Shown: positions 1 through 13,999 of the stretch, piece after piece
Position numbering within the stretch: position 1 is the stretch's first letter
How the letters are laid out: the number at the start of each line of letters is the position of its first letter
The notes under the pieces: generated by a model
Databases searched by the model: none
Told to the model about the DNA's origin: nothing
The model's input: only the letters and a program-made list of their open reading frames with translations
From: Shewanella abyssi
Lineage (GTDB): Bacteria > Pseudomonadota > Gammaproteobacteria > Enterobacterales > Shewanellaceae
Reading direction: 5' to 3'
DNA: 64,000 nucleotides
Assembly (NCBI RefSeq): GCF_023284025.1
Contig: NZ_JAKIKR010000001.1
Location: 186,001 to 250,000 of the forward strand
Position numbers and translations under genes: made by a program

Positions 1-4
1 AAAC

Positions 5-229
5 CTACTGCGGTTTATCGCCTTTATCATCTTGCTCTTTTGGTTCATTCTGATCTGTTGAATCTGTTGAATCTGTTGAATCTGTTGAATCTGTTGATTT
101 AGGTTTTTTATGATCTTTACCAAATTGCGGCATCTTGTATTTAGCACTGTATTTAAGCACGGCTAAATTACTGGCGATAACCCCAATGACTAATAAAATA
201 AGTAAGCCAACTTCTAAATCAGACATCAT
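5..229 (-). CDS. DUF2897-like small membrane protein
   Basis: A 74-residue protein with one N-terminal membrane helix (about residues 7-27) and a hydrophilic, very polar tail. The tail holds five tandem Ser-Thr-Asp units followed by an acidic, Lys-rich end. Length, topology and position just downstream of kdsB fit the DUF2897 family of small Shewanella/Vibrio proteins, whose function is unknown. It lies 12 bp after the kdsB stop on the same strand, so it is probably the last gene of that transcript. The STD repeats come from a 9-bp tandem DNA repeat and may vary in number between strains. The family name is from memory of sequence and context, not from a search. Confidence 0.7.
   Translation of the reverse strand: MMSDLEVGLLILLVIGVIASNLAVLKYSAKYKMPQFGKDHKKPKSTDSTDSTDSTDSTDQNEPKEQDDKGDKPQ
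53..97. repeat. 9-bp tandem repeat, 5 copies, in frame
   Basis: Five perfect copies of atctgttga in a row (53-61, 62-70, 71-79, 80-88, 89-97). They lie inside the DUF2897-like gene and encode Ser-Thr-Asp five times. The 9-bp unit keeps the frame whatever the copy number. Confidence 0.95.
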
Positions 230-241
230 CTTACCCTCTAT

Positions 242-979
242 TTAATCAACGGCTAAACGAGATTCACAAATTCGAATATCTTCAGGTGTATCAACTTCTG
301 GAGAGTCAAATGCACTGATGGCCACTTTGATTTTGTAGCCGTGTTCAAGTGCGCGCAATTGCTCTAACTTTTCTAAATCTTCCAATCGACCGAGTGGCAA
401 CTTGGCAAACGTGTGCACAAACTTACGTGTGTAAGCGTAGACGCCTAAGTGCTTATACACTGGGTAATCGTCGGTATCACGGCCAAAAGGAATGCGTGCG
501 CGTGAGAAATACAATGCATTAAACTCATTGTCGAACACCAGTTTTACATGTTTCGGATCGTTGAGCTCTTCCTCTTCGGTAATTTGAAAACCGAGAGTTG
601 CCATTCCGAACTCACCTGGGTGACGTTCAAAAAGGCTAATAATTTGTTCAATAGAGATGGGGTCTATTAGTGGCTGATCGCCTTGGAGGTTAACCACTAA
701 GTCATCTTCTGCAAGACCCAACTGGGTAATCGCATCTTCGATACGGTCGGTACCTGAAGCGGCCTCTATACTTGTCATGATAACCTTACCACCGAAACCT
801 TCGACCGCATCTTTTATACGCTCGTCATCGGTTGCGACGTAGATATCTTTAAGCCCTTTGGCTAGCGATGCACGCTCGTAAACATGCTGGATCATCGGCT
901 TACCGTTAATTGGAGCCAGTGGCTTGCCAGGAAAACGACTTGAGCCGTATCGCGCAGGGATTAACAAGGTTACATTCAT
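242..979 (-). CDS. kdsB: CMP-Kdo/8-amino-Kdo cytidylyltransferase
   Basis: This 245-residue nucleotidyltransferase activates a 3-deoxy-octulosonate sugar with CTP to give the CMP-sugar for lipid A core synthesis in the cytoplasm. The N-terminal nucleotide-binding motif [12 protein letters not shown] (about residues 10-21), the [10 protein letters not shown] motif and the ED..KLEQLR region are classical for KdsB. Length is normal for the family. It sits downstream of kdnA and kdnB, which make 8-amino-Kdo in Shewanella. The Shewanella enzyme is known to prefer that amino sugar, so the true product here is probably CMP-8-amino-Kdo. A hairpin separates it from kdnB. Confidence 0.95.
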   Translation of the reverse strand: MNVTLLIPARYGSSRFPGKPLAPINGKPMIQHVYERASLAKGLKDIYVATDDERIKDAVEGFGGKVIMTSIEAASGTDRIEDAITQLGLAEDDLVVNLQGDQPLIDPISIEQIISLFERHPGEFGMATLGFQITEEEELNDPKHVKLVFDNEFNALYFSRARIPFGRDTDDYPVYKHLGVYAYTRKFVHTFAKLPLGRLEDLEKLEQLRALEHGYKIKVAISAFDSPEVDTPEDIRICESRLAVD

Positions 980-1002
980 TCAATTTACCTAATAATAAAA
1001 TT

Positions 1003-1028
1003 AATGGGCTTCTGTATAGAAGCCCATT
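1003..1028 (-). terminator. hairpin between kdnB and kdsB
   Basis: A perfect 11-bp stem (1003-1013 with 1018-1028) and a 4-nt loop. On the minus strand an AT-rich tract with short T runs follows. It may be a partial terminator after kdnB that lowers kdsB readthrough. Confidence 0.55.
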
Positions 1029-1045
1029 TAGCATCTAAAGAGGAC

Positions 1046-2191
<1,146 letters not shown>

Positions 2192-2194
2192 CTA

Positions 2195-3654
<1,460 letters not shown>

Positions 3655-3690
3655 TAAAAAAGGCTATCGGCCCAAAAGAGCAGATAGCCT
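3655..3690 (-). terminator. terminator downstream of can
   Basis: On the minus strand, the 8-bp arms AGGCTATC (rev. 3683-3690) and GATAGCCT (rev. 3661-3668) form a hairpin followed by a run of T. It lies 20 bp after the can stop. Confidence 0.75.
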
Positions 3691-3710
3691 GTATATAAGT
3701 GAAAAATGGC

Positions 3711-4325
3711 TTAGTCTTTATTCATTTCGCTGTCTTGATTTACAGTAACATCTAGATCTGACAGTAGCCCATTTTCAACACTGTATATCCAACCGTGAAT
3801 CGCGACTTCTTGACCTCGATGCCATGCTTCCTGGACTATGGTGGTACTGCGAACGTTATCGACTTGCTCCATCACGTTGAGCTCGCACAAACGGTCAAAA
3901 CGTTCAGCATCCCCCATCTCTGATAAAGCTTCTTTATGCAGACGGTGAATATCGCGTATGTGACCTAACCAATTATCAATTAACCCGAGTCTTTCTGTGC
4001 CCATCGCTGCCTTAACACCACCGCAGCCGTAATGTCCTACCACCATGATATGTTTTACTTTTAACACATCGACGGCATATTGAAGTACCGACAGGCAGTT
4101 AAGATCGGTATGAATAACCATGTTGGCTATATTACGATGAACAAACACTTCGCCAGGCATTAAGTCGATGATTTGATTAGAAGGGACTCTGCTATCGGAG
4201 CAACCAATCCATAAATACTCTGGGTTTTGCTGTTTGGCCAATTGTTCAAAAAATTTGGGCTCCTCTTTGAGAATGCGTTCAGCCCAGCGTTTATTATTAT
4301 CAAAAAGCGGTTTTAGTAATTTCAT
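3711..4325 (-). CDS. can: beta-class carbonic anhydrase
   Basis: This 204-residue zinc enzyme interconverts CO2 and bicarbonate in the cytoplasm, supplying bicarbonate to carboxylases. All ligands and catalytic residues of the beta class are visible: Cys42, Asp44 and Arg46 in CSDSRVP, and His98 and Cys101 in GHYGCGG. The sequence aligns closely with E. coli Can over its whole length. The gene stands alone, with a terminator after it and a 194-bp gap before it that contains a perfect 9-bp inverted repeat. Confidence 0.97.
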   Translation of the reverse strand: MKLLKPLFDNNKRWAERILKEEPKFFEQLAKQQNPEYLWIGCSDSRVPSNQIIDLMPGEVFVHRNIANMVIHTDLNCLSVLQYAVDVLKVKHIMVVGHYGCGGVKAAMGTERLGLIDNWLGHIRDIHRLHKEALSEMGDAERFDRLCELNVMEQVDNVRSTTIVQEAWHRGQEVAIHGWIYSVENGLLSDLDVTVNQDSEMNKD

Positions 4326-4421
4326 TCTGCTCTTATTTTCAGTCAGTTAACTAGAATGTTTATGCAAGCCAAGCATACCATCTATTATTGGTCTTGCTGG
4401 TCTATTCAGTCATTGTTGTTG

Positions 4422-4452
4422 GTGTTCTACCATTAATAAAATAGTAGAACAC
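4422..4452. repeat. 9-bp inverted repeat upstream of can
   Basis: GTGTTCTAC (4422-4430) and GTAGAACAC (4444-4452) are perfect inverted arms around a 13-bp AT-rich spacer. No T run follows on either strand. An operator for can is as likely as a weak terminator for the hydrolase gene at 4520. Confidence 0.5.
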
Positions 4453-4519
4453 AAACCTTAACTGGTTGTTAAATAATGTTGCGTTACGGTAATGGTTCTA
4501 TTGATTATGTCATTAAGCG

Positions 4520-5350
4520 CTAATTTGTCGCCGTCAGAAACTCAATGAGATGCTGATTTACAAACTCAGTCTGCTCTAAAGTCGATATATGGCCAGCATC
4601 AGGAATATGGATAAATTTGCTGCCATCAATGGCATCGTGCATCAGATAACTTTCCAAAACAGAACGGGCTTTATCTTGCACGCCAGCCATAATCAAGCAA
4701 GGTAAAGTCAAATTTTCAACCTCTTCTAAGGTATCCCGTCGTCCAAAAATCATCTTACCCAAACGGTATAGAGTGTCTATTTGCTCATTGTTGATGCTTG
4801 CTAATGTTAATTCAAACTGATCAACGAGCTGGGGGTTAGGTTTGTCTGCAAAAAAGAGCGGGATAATCGTTGCACGCAGCGCCGGAGATAGTCCTTGTTC
4901 GTGCTTTATGACATCAAGCATGGCGTAGTATTTGTCACGAGTGATCTCAGGCTCGAAACCAATAAAGCTATTGAGCATCACTAAACGTTTTACCCGTGTT
5001 GGTGCAAGTAGCGCAAGTTCCGCTCCCCACATAGCGCCAACAGATAAGCCGATAACCGAAAATTCAGTAACGTCTAAAGCATCCATTAGCGAGAGCATCT
5101 GAGCTGATATATCGCGTAAATTACGGGTATTGGTTGGCATCGCATTCGATAAACCATGACCCCAAAGATCAGGTACGATACAGCGGTATTGTTGGCTTAA
5201 AAGTTCAATCTGCGGCGCCCACATTTGCGCGTCCCACAGATAACTGTGACCCAATAAAAGCACTGGGCCTTGGCCGATATCAATATAGCTAATGGTTTGT
5301 TCATCGATGCTGTATTGCTGTCTATGGCTGGCAAAATCTAGATTTTTCAC
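4520..5350 (-). CDS. alpha/beta-fold hydrolase
   Basis: A 276-residue alpha/beta hydrolase without signal peptide. It has the oxyanion HG-type motif near LLLGHSYLWD, the nucleophile elbow GLSVG with Ser103, an acid in AGVQDKA and the catalytic histidine in DAGHIST near the C terminus. The core resembles the 3-oxoadipate enol-lactonase/esterase group, but no aromatic-degradation genes are nearby, so the substrate is unknown. It lies 52 bp after the M15 peptidase gene on the same strand and may be the last member of the yffB-dapE transcript. Confidence 0.85.
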   Translation of the reverse strand: MKNLDFASHRQQYSIDEQTISYIDIGQGPVLLLGHSYLWDAQMWAPQIELLSQQYRCIVPDLWGHGLSNAMPTNTRNLRDISAQMLSLMDALDVTEFSVIGLSVGAMWGAELALLAPTRVKRLVMLNSFIGFEPEITRDKYYAMLDVIKHEQGLSPALRATIIPLFFADKPNPQLVDQFELTLASINNEQIDTLYRLGKMIFGRRDTLEEVENLTLPCLIMAGVQDKARSVLESYLMHDAIDGSKFIHIPDAGHISTLEQTEFVNQHLIEFLTATN

Positions 5351-5402
5351 GGTTTATTCTCTGTTAATTCTGACGTTATTTGCGATTAATGCTGATAGAT
5401 GA

Positions 5403-7596
<2,194 letters not shown>

Positions 7597-7817
7597 TGTG
7601 GCATTGGTTTAATAAAGCCTCAAGGACGAAATAGTTCAGTTTAGTATTATTGAGTTTTATTCAACTGATAGGCCGCTAAATGTGAATGACATTGTTAGGG
7701 CAGCAACATGAAAGCAACAAGAGTCTGCTGCTTTTCATTCGTTTTTTGATAGATTAAAACGGCAATTGAGCTTATCGCAACCAAAAACTATGACCAGATA
7801 GCCAATATGCTCTTTAA

Positions 7818-8327
7818 TTAGAGCATCGCTGAAAAGATAACGTCTTTACCCGCTTCTAAGTTGCCCTGTTTTTTATCCAACCCTTGTACATCTTCCATAT
7901 TGGCGATAAGTACAGGTGTTAATAAACTATCAGCATGTTCTTTCAGGTACTCGATATCGAACTCTAATATAGGTTCGCCCATTTTGACCTCTTGCCCCTC
8001 TGCTGCGAGACGTTTAAAGCCATTACCTCTGAGCTCGACCGTGCCGATCCCAAAGTGAACAAAAATTTCTAGTCCTTGTGGAGACTCAATACTAAAGGCA
8101 TGGTTTGTCTCAAATATTTTTCCAATAGTGCCATCTATAGGCGCAACAATATGCTGCCCAGTGGGTTCGATGGCTAATCCATCACCGACAATTTTTTCTG
8201 AGAAGACGGCGTCGGGTACTTTTTCGATAGCAACAATCTTGCCGGATACGGGTGCATATACATTTACGCTGCCCGCGATGTCTGTTTGTCCGGAAATAAG
8301 ACGTCTAATGCGGCTTAAAAATCCCAT
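7818..8327 (-). CDS. crr: PTS glucose-specific IIA component (IIA-Glc)
   Basis: A 169-residue IIA-Glc, the same length as E. coli Crr. The phosphorylated histidine is in FVHFGIGTVEL, and the partner histidine lies earlier in GQHIVAPIDGTI. It receives phosphate from HPr and passes it to sugar permeases. In enterobacteria it also controls adenylate cyclase and inducer uptake. It is the last gene of ptsH-ptsI-crr, 56 bp after ptsI. No sugar-specific EIIBC gene is in the window. Confidence 0.97.
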   Translation of the reverse strand: MGFLSRIRRLISGQTDIAGSVNVYAPVSGKIVAIEKVPDAVFSEKIVGDGLAIEPTGQHIVAPIDGTIGKIFETNHAFSIESPQGLEIFVHFGIGTVELRGNGFKRLAAEGQEVKMGEPILEFDIEYLKEHADSLLTPVLIANMEDVQGLDKKQGNLEAGKDVIFSAML

Positions 8328-8383
8328 CTATTTGCCCCTTGGAATCATTATTATATTCAAATTAGACTGCAGTTATTATATCT

Positions 8384-10090
8384 CTATAAACTAAGACCTG
8401 TTAGATAAAGATTTAATTCCTCGATTCTTTTTATTTTGCGAGCGCGTTTAGCCATCTCTATACACGCCTTATAACTAATCGCTCTGATCGCAGACTTTAC
8501 CTCCAACAATGAGGCTAAATTTACACTTAGTTCATCAATCCCCATACCCACGAGTAACGGTGCAACGATAGGATCGCTGGCCAGTTCGCCACAAAGAGAG
8601 ACTTTTACATCGTGTTGCTTTGCAGTGTCGATACACATTTGAATCAAGGTTAAAATAGCGGGTGAAAGTGAAGGGTAGTCTCGTGTTAGTTGTGGATTAG
8701 TTCTGTCCGCTGCCATTGCATATTGTGTTAAGTCATTAGTTCCTATACTGATAAAATCAAGCCTTGGCAGCATTGATTCCAGATTGATCACCGCAGCAGG
8801 AGTCTCAACGACAATGCCAATACTTAGCTCACCATAGCCTTTTTCCTCTTCGTTTAAGTGGCTTTTACATTGTTCAATCAATTCAAAGAGTGTGTCTAAC
8901 TCCTCAACTTGATTGATCATCGGGAACATCAGCCGAATAGGCCCATGATTCGATGCTCGCAAAATAGCTTTTAGTTGGGTGGTGAGTATTTCTGGATGAG
9001 CGAAGGTATAACGGATCCCGCGGATCCCTAATGCTGGATTGTCCTCACATGTGGGGTTTAGGCAGGGTAACTCTTTATCTGCACCGACGTCTAGCGTGCG
9101 TATGGTGAAGGTTTTCCCATCCATCAGATGCAGTGCGTCGCAATAAAAGTGATACTGTATTTTTTCATTTGGAATGGTGCTGCTATTCATCAACATGAAC
9201 TCGGTACGAAACAGGCCGATCCCTTCAGCACCCACATCGGTAAGATGACTTATTTCGTTTAAACTGCCTACATTCGCCAGTAATCCGACACTGTGCCCAT
9301 CAAGGGTTGTGGTTGGAAGATCTTTCAGCAGCAAGAGTTGTTGCTTATGCGCTTCGTCTTGTTGGCGTAGATGGGTCAGTCTTGCGACGGTTTCAGCTGT
9401 AGGTTTTAGGTGAAGCTCGCCGTCGATAGCATTGAGTACAACAGCATCACCATCATTAATTTGTGAACGTTCGAAGCGGCAGCTTAACAGCGCTGGGATC
9501 CCAGCGCTGCGCGCCAAAATGGCGGTATGGCTTGTTAGCCCGCCAGTGTTAAGTACTAAGCCCGCTATGTGTTGTAGCGGTAGCATTGCAAATTCAGCGG
9601 GGGTCAGATCATGGGCCAAAATAATCGTTGCTTCGGTTAACTGGCTGAGATCTAGGTGTTGCGCGCCGCTGAGTCTGGCGATTAAACGGCTTCCGAGGCA
9701 CATCACATCTTGTGCTCTGTTGGCTAAATAGGGGTCCTCTAGTTGCTCCATTTCAGCAGCCTGATCAGAAAAGACTCTTTCAATGGCTACAGCAGCATTA
9801 ATTTGTAACTGACTAATTTCATTGACCACCACCTCTAGCAACGACTCATCATCAAGAAACAGTATGTCTGCCTCTATAAGATCGTAATGTTCAGTACCCA
9901 CTTCAAGCTTTGCTAGCCCCTCTTCTAAATGGCATTTTTGCTTATTGAATGCCTGCTCTAGCTTTCGTTGCTCATTGGGGATTTGCGCTGGGGATACCCG
10001 TCGATAGTCAATTTTTTCATGGTGAAGGTTGAGGTGTAGAGCTCGACCAAACGCGATACCTGACGAAACAACAATACCTTTAATCGACAT
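8384..10090 (-). CDS. ptsI: PTS enzyme I, PEP-protein phosphotransferase
   Basis: A 568-residue enzyme I, the first phosphotransfer step of the PTS: it takes phosphate from PEP and gives it to HPr. The phosphorylation site is in GGLTSHTAILAR (His188). The C-terminal PEP-binding barrel shows GIGLFRTEFM, the LDVGADK motif and a DLTQYAMAADR motif. The catalytic cysteine is in SLCGELASDP. It starts 11 bp after the ptsH stop. Length agrees with E. coli (575). Confidence 0.97.
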   Translation of the reverse strand: MSIKGIVVSSGIAFGRALHLNLHHEKIDYRRVSPAQIPNEQRKLEQAFNKQKCHLEEGLAKLEVGTEHYDLIEADILFLDDESLLEVVVNEISQLQINAAVAIERVFSDQAAEMEQLEDPYLANRAQDVMCLGSRLIARLSGAQHLDLSQLTEATIILAHDLTPAEFAMLPLQHIAGLVLNTGGLTSHTAILARSAGIPALLSCRFERSQINDGDAVVLNAIDGELHLKPTAETVARLTHLRQQDEAHKQQLLLLKDLPTTTLDGHSVGLLANVGSLNEISHLTDVGAEGIGLFRTEFMLMNSSTIPNEKIQYHFYCDALHLMDGKTFTIRTLDVGADKELPCLNPTCEDNPALGIRGIRYTFAHPEILTTQLKAILRASNHGPIRLMFPMINQVEELDTLFELIEQCKSHLNEEEKGYGELSIGIVVETPAAVINLESMLPRLDFISIGTNDLTQYAMAADRTNPQLTRDYPSLSPAILTLIQMCIDTAKQHDVKVSLCGELASDPIVAPLLVGMGIDELSVNLASLLEVKSAIRAISYKACIEMAKRARKIKRIEELNLYLTGLSL

Positions 10091-10101
10091 GATGAGGCCT
10101 T

Positions 10102-10359
10102 TTAGCTAAGTGTGATCAGTAGTTCAGAAACTTCTTCAACGGCTTGTTGAGCTAGCTCGCCTTGGGCGATAACTTTGACTTCGATGCCAAAATAAAGCCC
10201 CAGTGTTTGTAGCTTAAAAAGGCTCTTGGCACTAGCTTGCTTGCCGTTACATTCAACGATGATATCGCAATCAAACGATTTAGCTTTTTTGACTAATAGC
10301 GCCGCAGGGCGAGTGTGTATGCCATGCTTGGCTGTAATGGTAACGGTTTTTTGGTACAT
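10102..10359 (-). CDS. ptsH: phosphocarrier protein HPr
   Basis: An 85-residue HPr with the active-site His15 in HGIHTRPAA and the conserved Ser46 in SAKSLFKL. It shuttles phosphate from enzyme I to the IIA domains. First gene of the pts operon. The upstream gap to the ACT-domain gene is only 61 bp, so ptsH is transcribed either from there or with the ACT gene. Confidence 0.97.
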   Translation of the reverse strand: MYQKTVTITAKHGIHTRPAALLVKKAKSFDCDIIVECNGKQASAKSLFKLQTLGLYFGIEVKVIAQGELAQQAVEEVSELLITLS

Positions 10360-10420
10360 GAGATATTCTCGTCAAAAGGCAAAAAGCGAGTCCTTCACGT
10401 ATACAAGGCTCGGTAAAGGA

Positions 10421-10813
10421 CTAACCCTGATATTCAATGATTTGATAGTTCTTTTTCTTGAGTGCTTTGCTGGCTTCGGCCAAGGTGTCTTTTTTGACTA
10501 GAATATAGTCGGTATCGAATGTTGAAATGGCAAAGATACTAATTTTTTGCGCTGCTAACGCGCCAGATACACTTGCTAAAATACCCGTCATGGAAAACCC
10601 CAGCGGGCCTATTACCTCGAGGCATCGCCAGTTGTCTTCCTGCTCAAGACTGTCCATTTCGAATGTTGAACTTACGACGACTGACAGCTCTCCACCTGTT
10701 TTACCAATAAAGTAGATCTCTTGCTGAAAAATAGCACTTGGCACAACACTGTCTGGGGCGAGACTGTGAATGGTAAAAAGTTGCGGATGAATCGCTAAGG
10801 TCATGTGTGCCAT
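10421..10813 (-). CDS. ACT-domain amino-acid-binding-like protein
   Basis: A 130-residue protein whose C-terminal half (about residues 60-128) resembles ACT domains of the CASTOR/aspartokinase type: LEVIGPLGFSMTGILASVSGALA, then SIFAISTFDTDYILV. Such domains bind amino acids, but the ligand is unknown. The start at 10813 has a GGAA ribosome site 8 bp upstream; a second ATG three codons in is possible. It lies upstream of ptsH on the same strand. Co-transcription with the PTS is plausible but not shown. Confidence 0.8.
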   Translation of the reverse strand: MAHMTLAIHPQLFTIHSLAPDSVVPSAIFQQEIYFIGKTGGELSVVVSSTFEMDSLEQEDNWRCLEVIGPLGFSMTGILASVSGALAAQKISIFAISTFDTDYILVKKDTLAEASKALKKKNYQIIEYQG

Positions 10814-10907
10814 AAATCAATTCCGTTTTTATAGAACTTCCGAATTGAATTTAGCTTAACATAGTTTGAATAATGAAAAAGGGGCAAATTATGGCCCTAT
10901 TTAATCG

Positions 10908-11127
10908 ATACCCATCCTACTTGAAAATGCTCGTTTCAGAGGCGTTGTGCGAGTTCAATTCTAGGCGCGTTAACGTAGAAATGGTCATTCCCTTTTAAGT
11001 TAGTGCAACAACGAAGTGTGCTTGCACAACGCCTTCTACGATGGGTTTTAATGGGCTTTACTCTGTGTTATTGATTAAAGCCCATTAAACTCCCACTGAA
11101 TCATGCATCTTCAGGTAGGATGGGTAT
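10908..11127. repeat. 220-bp element with 23-bp terminal inverted repeats
   Basis: The ends 10908-10930 and 11105-11127 are inverted copies matching at 21 of 23 positions (outer sequence ATACCCATCCTAC). Inside are two more inverted pairs: GGCGTTGTGC (10941-10950) with GCACAACGCC (11024-11033), and TTTAATGGGCTTTA (11047-11060) with its complement (11076-11089). The hexamer taatcg occurs on both sides (10902-10907, 11129-11134) and could be a target duplication. No ORF is present. It looks like a MITE or a structured intergenic repeat placed just after the chemoreceptor stop. Confidence 0.8.
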
Positions 11128-11135
11128 ATAATCGC

Positions 11136-12776
11136 TTAGCTAACCTTAAACTGACTTAAGGTTTTAGCCGAGTTTTTACTAATGGATTGTAGTGACATAG
11201 CTGCATTTCGGTTACTTTCGTTGGCCTTAACCGAGACTTCGGTAAGCTCTGTGATACTGCAAATATTACGATTAATCTCTTCAGTGACCAGAGATTGCTC
11301 CTCTGTTGCACTGACTAACTGTGTGTTCATATCACTAATATGGGCGATTAAGGCTAGAATTTCACCGAGGGAATCTCCCACACCCTTTGCTTGGCTTTGA
11401 ACCTGCACTGATTGCTGCTGCGTGCGCTCATTACTGGAAACTACTGAGCTAACGCCGGTCTGTATTTCGGTAATGATTTTTTGAATTTCATTAGTCGAGT
11501 CTTGAGTTCTATTTGCTAGCGCACGTACTTCATCGGCGACGACTGCAAATCCACGACCATGGGCACCTGCACGTGCAGCTTCAATCGCGGCATTTAGCGC
11601 GAGTAGGTTGGTTTGGTCGGCGATACCCCTAATCACATCTAATATGCTGCCAATTTGTTGTGAAGAGGTGCCAAGATCATGGGTTATTCGCTCAGATGTT
11701 TTTAGCTCTTCGACTAAGCGCTGGGTGTTGTCTAAGGTGTTATCCATCTTCTCCATGCTAAGTTGAGCCTGCTGCTTTACACTGTTAGCAGCATCTGCAG
11801 CTTGACTTGTGTTGGTCGCCATCTCTTGGGTGGTTGATAGCATCTCGTTGATTGCTGTAGCAACACTGCTGGTTTCTTGATGGAGGTGATCAACGCTGCT
11901 ATTTGACTCCTCTACCGCATTGAGTAAACGGCTTGCGTCGTCATCAAGATTTTTTCCTAGCGGTTGTAGTTGCGCTACCGTATCTGCAATTTTTATCACA
12001 AACAGATTAAAAGCCTCTGCCAGCTCTGCCACTTCGTCTTTACCCTTGGTTGGTAATCTTTTAGTGAGGTCACCTTCACCTTGTGCTATATCTTTCATTG
12101 CGGCGATAGCCGCTTTTAGCGGAGTGGTAATCGACAGGTTAAGCACAATAAAGAAAGTGAATATTGGGATAGATATCATTAACATAATGACTAGATAATC
12201 AATAGCTATTGAATACATCACCGCTGTTATTTCGCTCTTAAAACTGCCGGTAATTAGCGTCCAATTCCACGCAGGGTAATATCTAGCCTCAAGTAATTTA
12301 TCTTCGATTTGGCGGTTTTCTGGATTGAGAAAGTTTACTTCGCCTTTGGCCAGTCCATTAATTTTTGCGGCAGCAACGATGGCAGATAATGTCGTTTCAT
12401 TACCTGGTTGGTTAATGCTGGAAACGTTGTTACCGATCGCTTGCTGGCTAGCGCCATGGGCTAAAATAGTTTGCTCTTTATCGAGTAAGATGAAGTAGCC
12501 ATCATCGCCAAAATGTATCTGGCTAATAAGGTTAGCGCTTTGTGCCTTCGCACTATTTTCCGTGATGTCACCATTACCAACTTGGATCCTATGGGCTTCA
12601 ATAACACTCATCACTGTGTTTAGCTGCGCATCATTTTGTTGCCATTTCTGTGTGACAAGATTGTTATATTGCTCGTTTATCGAAAAGCTAGCAAAACATA
12701 CCGTTCCAATCGCTGCTAGCATAAGCATTAATATGAGACGTTGGAGGATGGTCAGTTGTCTTAAAAGGGCAATCAT
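11136..12776 (-). CDS. methyl-accepting chemotaxis protein
   Basis: A 546-residue chemoreceptor. It has an N-terminal membrane helix (about 12-30), a periplasmic single-Cache-type sensor domain (about 35-185, with [18 protein letters not shown]), a second helix (about 190-212), a HAMP domain with the [14 protein letters not shown] motif and a cytoplasmic signalling domain. The hairpin tip, which contacts CheW/CheA, is visible in [20 protein letters not shown]. Ligand is unknown. Single gene, with the 220-bp repeat element directly downstream and a 335-bp gap upstream facing the DUF3334 gene. Confidence 0.93.
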   Translation of the reverse strand: MIALLRQLTILQRLILMLMLAAIGTVCFASFSINEQYNNLVTQKWQQNDAQLNTVMSVIEAHRIQVGNGDITENSAKAQSANLISQIHFGDDGYFILLDKEQTILAHGASQQAIGNNVSSINQPGNETTLSAIVAAAKINGLAKGEVNFLNPENRQIEDKLLEARYYPAWNWTLITGSFKSEITAVMYSIAIDYLVIMLMISIPIFTFFIVLNLSITTPLKAAIAAMKDIAQGEGDLTKRLPTKGKDEVAELAEAFNLFVIKIADTVAQLQPLGKNLDDDASRLLNAVEESNSSVDHLHQETSSVATAINEMLSTTQEMATNTSQAADAANSVKQQAQLSMEKMDNTLDNTQRLVEELKTSERITHDLGTSSQQIGSILDVIRGIADQTNLLALNAAIEAARAGAHGRGFAVVADEVRALANRTQDSTNEIQKIITEIQTGVSSVVSSNERTQQQSVQVQSQAKGVGDSLGEILALIAHISDMNTQLVSATEEQSLVTEEINRNICSITELTEVSVKANESNRNAAMSLQSISKNSAKTLSQFKVS

Positions 12777-13111
12777 TATAGCGTCGCTCTACTAAAAAAA
12801 GAGTAAGTTGAATGTAACTGTTATTAGCAACAAACTGAACCACTAACAGTATGTTTATTTTAAAAATGTTAACTTCATCTAGTCTTTTTCTCATTCAGTT
12901 TCTTGTATATTTTAGCCCCTTTGGTATTTACATTTTTTCCACAAGCTGCGACTGGACTCGGTTGGCTGGCTGAACTTTTATTTTAGACTAAATGATTTAG
13001 TCTAATGTCTGAGCAAACGCTGCTGAAATAGCCATTTTTGCCATGTTTTTACTTTGATTTGTTATCGGTTTGCGGCACTATGAAACGATTACAATAATAA
13101 AGGTTTTAATT
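12777..13111. promoter_or_regulatory. divergent gap with a 23-bp palindrome
   Basis: This region separates the chemoreceptor from the DUF3334 gene and should hold both promoters. It contains a perfect palindrome at 12983-13005: arms TTAGACTAAAT and ATTTAGTCTAA around one central base. No T run follows, so an operator is more likely than a terminator. The binding protein is unknown. No small gene with credible coding signal was found here. Confidence 0.6.
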
Positions 13112-13807
13112 ATGCTAACAACGCAAGAATCTGTAACGACTGATGACATATTACGCAAGCTGTGTTTGTCAGTCTCTCATGTGCTCTCTAGCACCACTAA
13201 TAGCCAGATCACGCACGCTGGGATGGTGCAATCCATCACGCGTACTTGTTTAAAACCTGATTTAGGTTGTTTTTCAATATTTGACGGTGGCTTTTCTGGG
13301 CTCGTTGTTATCAATTTTTCGGCACCAGCTGCAATTGAAATTTATCGCAAATATATGATTAATATGGGCATGCCTGAGTCTGAATTGGCGTTCTCACATA
13401 CATCAGATGAAGTTGGTAATGTCATGGGTGAGCTGATGAATCAGATGTTAGGCGATTTCATCAATAAAATTAGTAAAGAACTTCAAACGTCGATTAGTCA
13501 AAGTCAGCCAAAAATGTTGACGATTAATAAAGAGCTTACCATTTCGGTAGATACCAATCTTGATGAAGCTGTGGCAAGAAGAGTGTCTTTCAAAACGCAA
13601 AATAATCATATTTTTTATCTTGAGTTCGCCATGGATAAAACGGAGTTTATTAAGCTAACCGATTTTGATGCCGATGAAGACTTCGACCTAGACGACCTAT
13701 TAGCTGAACATGGTCATAGCAGTGTTTCAAAGCCAGCACAAAATAAACAAAAAGATGTTCAAATGAGTGCCAGTGCAGATGATCTGTTTGACGAGCTAGG
13801 GATTTAA
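13112..13807 (+). CDS. DUF3334 family, CheX-like protein
   Basis: A protein of 231 residues from the ATG at 13112, which has an AAAGG ribosome site 8 bp upstream. The open frame extends further up, but without a better start. The middle contains CFSIFDGGFSGLVVINFSAPAA and DEVGNVMGELMNQMLGDF, which resembles the CheX/FliY phosphatase helix pattern. The acidic tail (after about residue 180) is low-complexity. I recognise it as DUF3334, common in Vibrio and Shewanella and of unknown function. Being divergent from a chemoreceptor fits a chemotaxis-linked role, but that is inference. Confidence 0.8.
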   Translation: MLTTQESVTTDDILRKLCLSVSHVLSSTTNSQITHAGMVQSITRTCLKPDLGCFSIFDGGFSGLVVINFSAPAAIEIYRKYMINMGMPESELAFSHTSDEVGNVMGELMNQMLGDFINKISKELQTSISQSQPKMLTINKELTISVDTNLDEAVARRVSFKTQNNHIFYLEFAMDKTEFIKLTDFDADEDFDLDDLLAEHGHSSVSKPAQNKQKDVQMSASADDLFDELGI

Positions 13808-13999
13808 GAGGGATATTGCCGTCATCGGGCATGACGACATTCCAGTGGCTAGTTTCGCAAATCCACCAATAGCAGTAAAAACCTTGTTGAAAGCGCGCTT
13901 TGGCATAGCGCATTCAACGGTAGAGGTAAGCCAGCACAGGCAGCAGTATGAAGCCACTGGTAATGGCTAAAGTTTTAGTTCCCTCTAGCTCTCTGAGAA

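Noticed and set aside
7807-7826. Hairpin at the crr stop as a terminator
   Set aside because: The 7-bp stem overlaps the stop codon and no T run follows on the minus strand.
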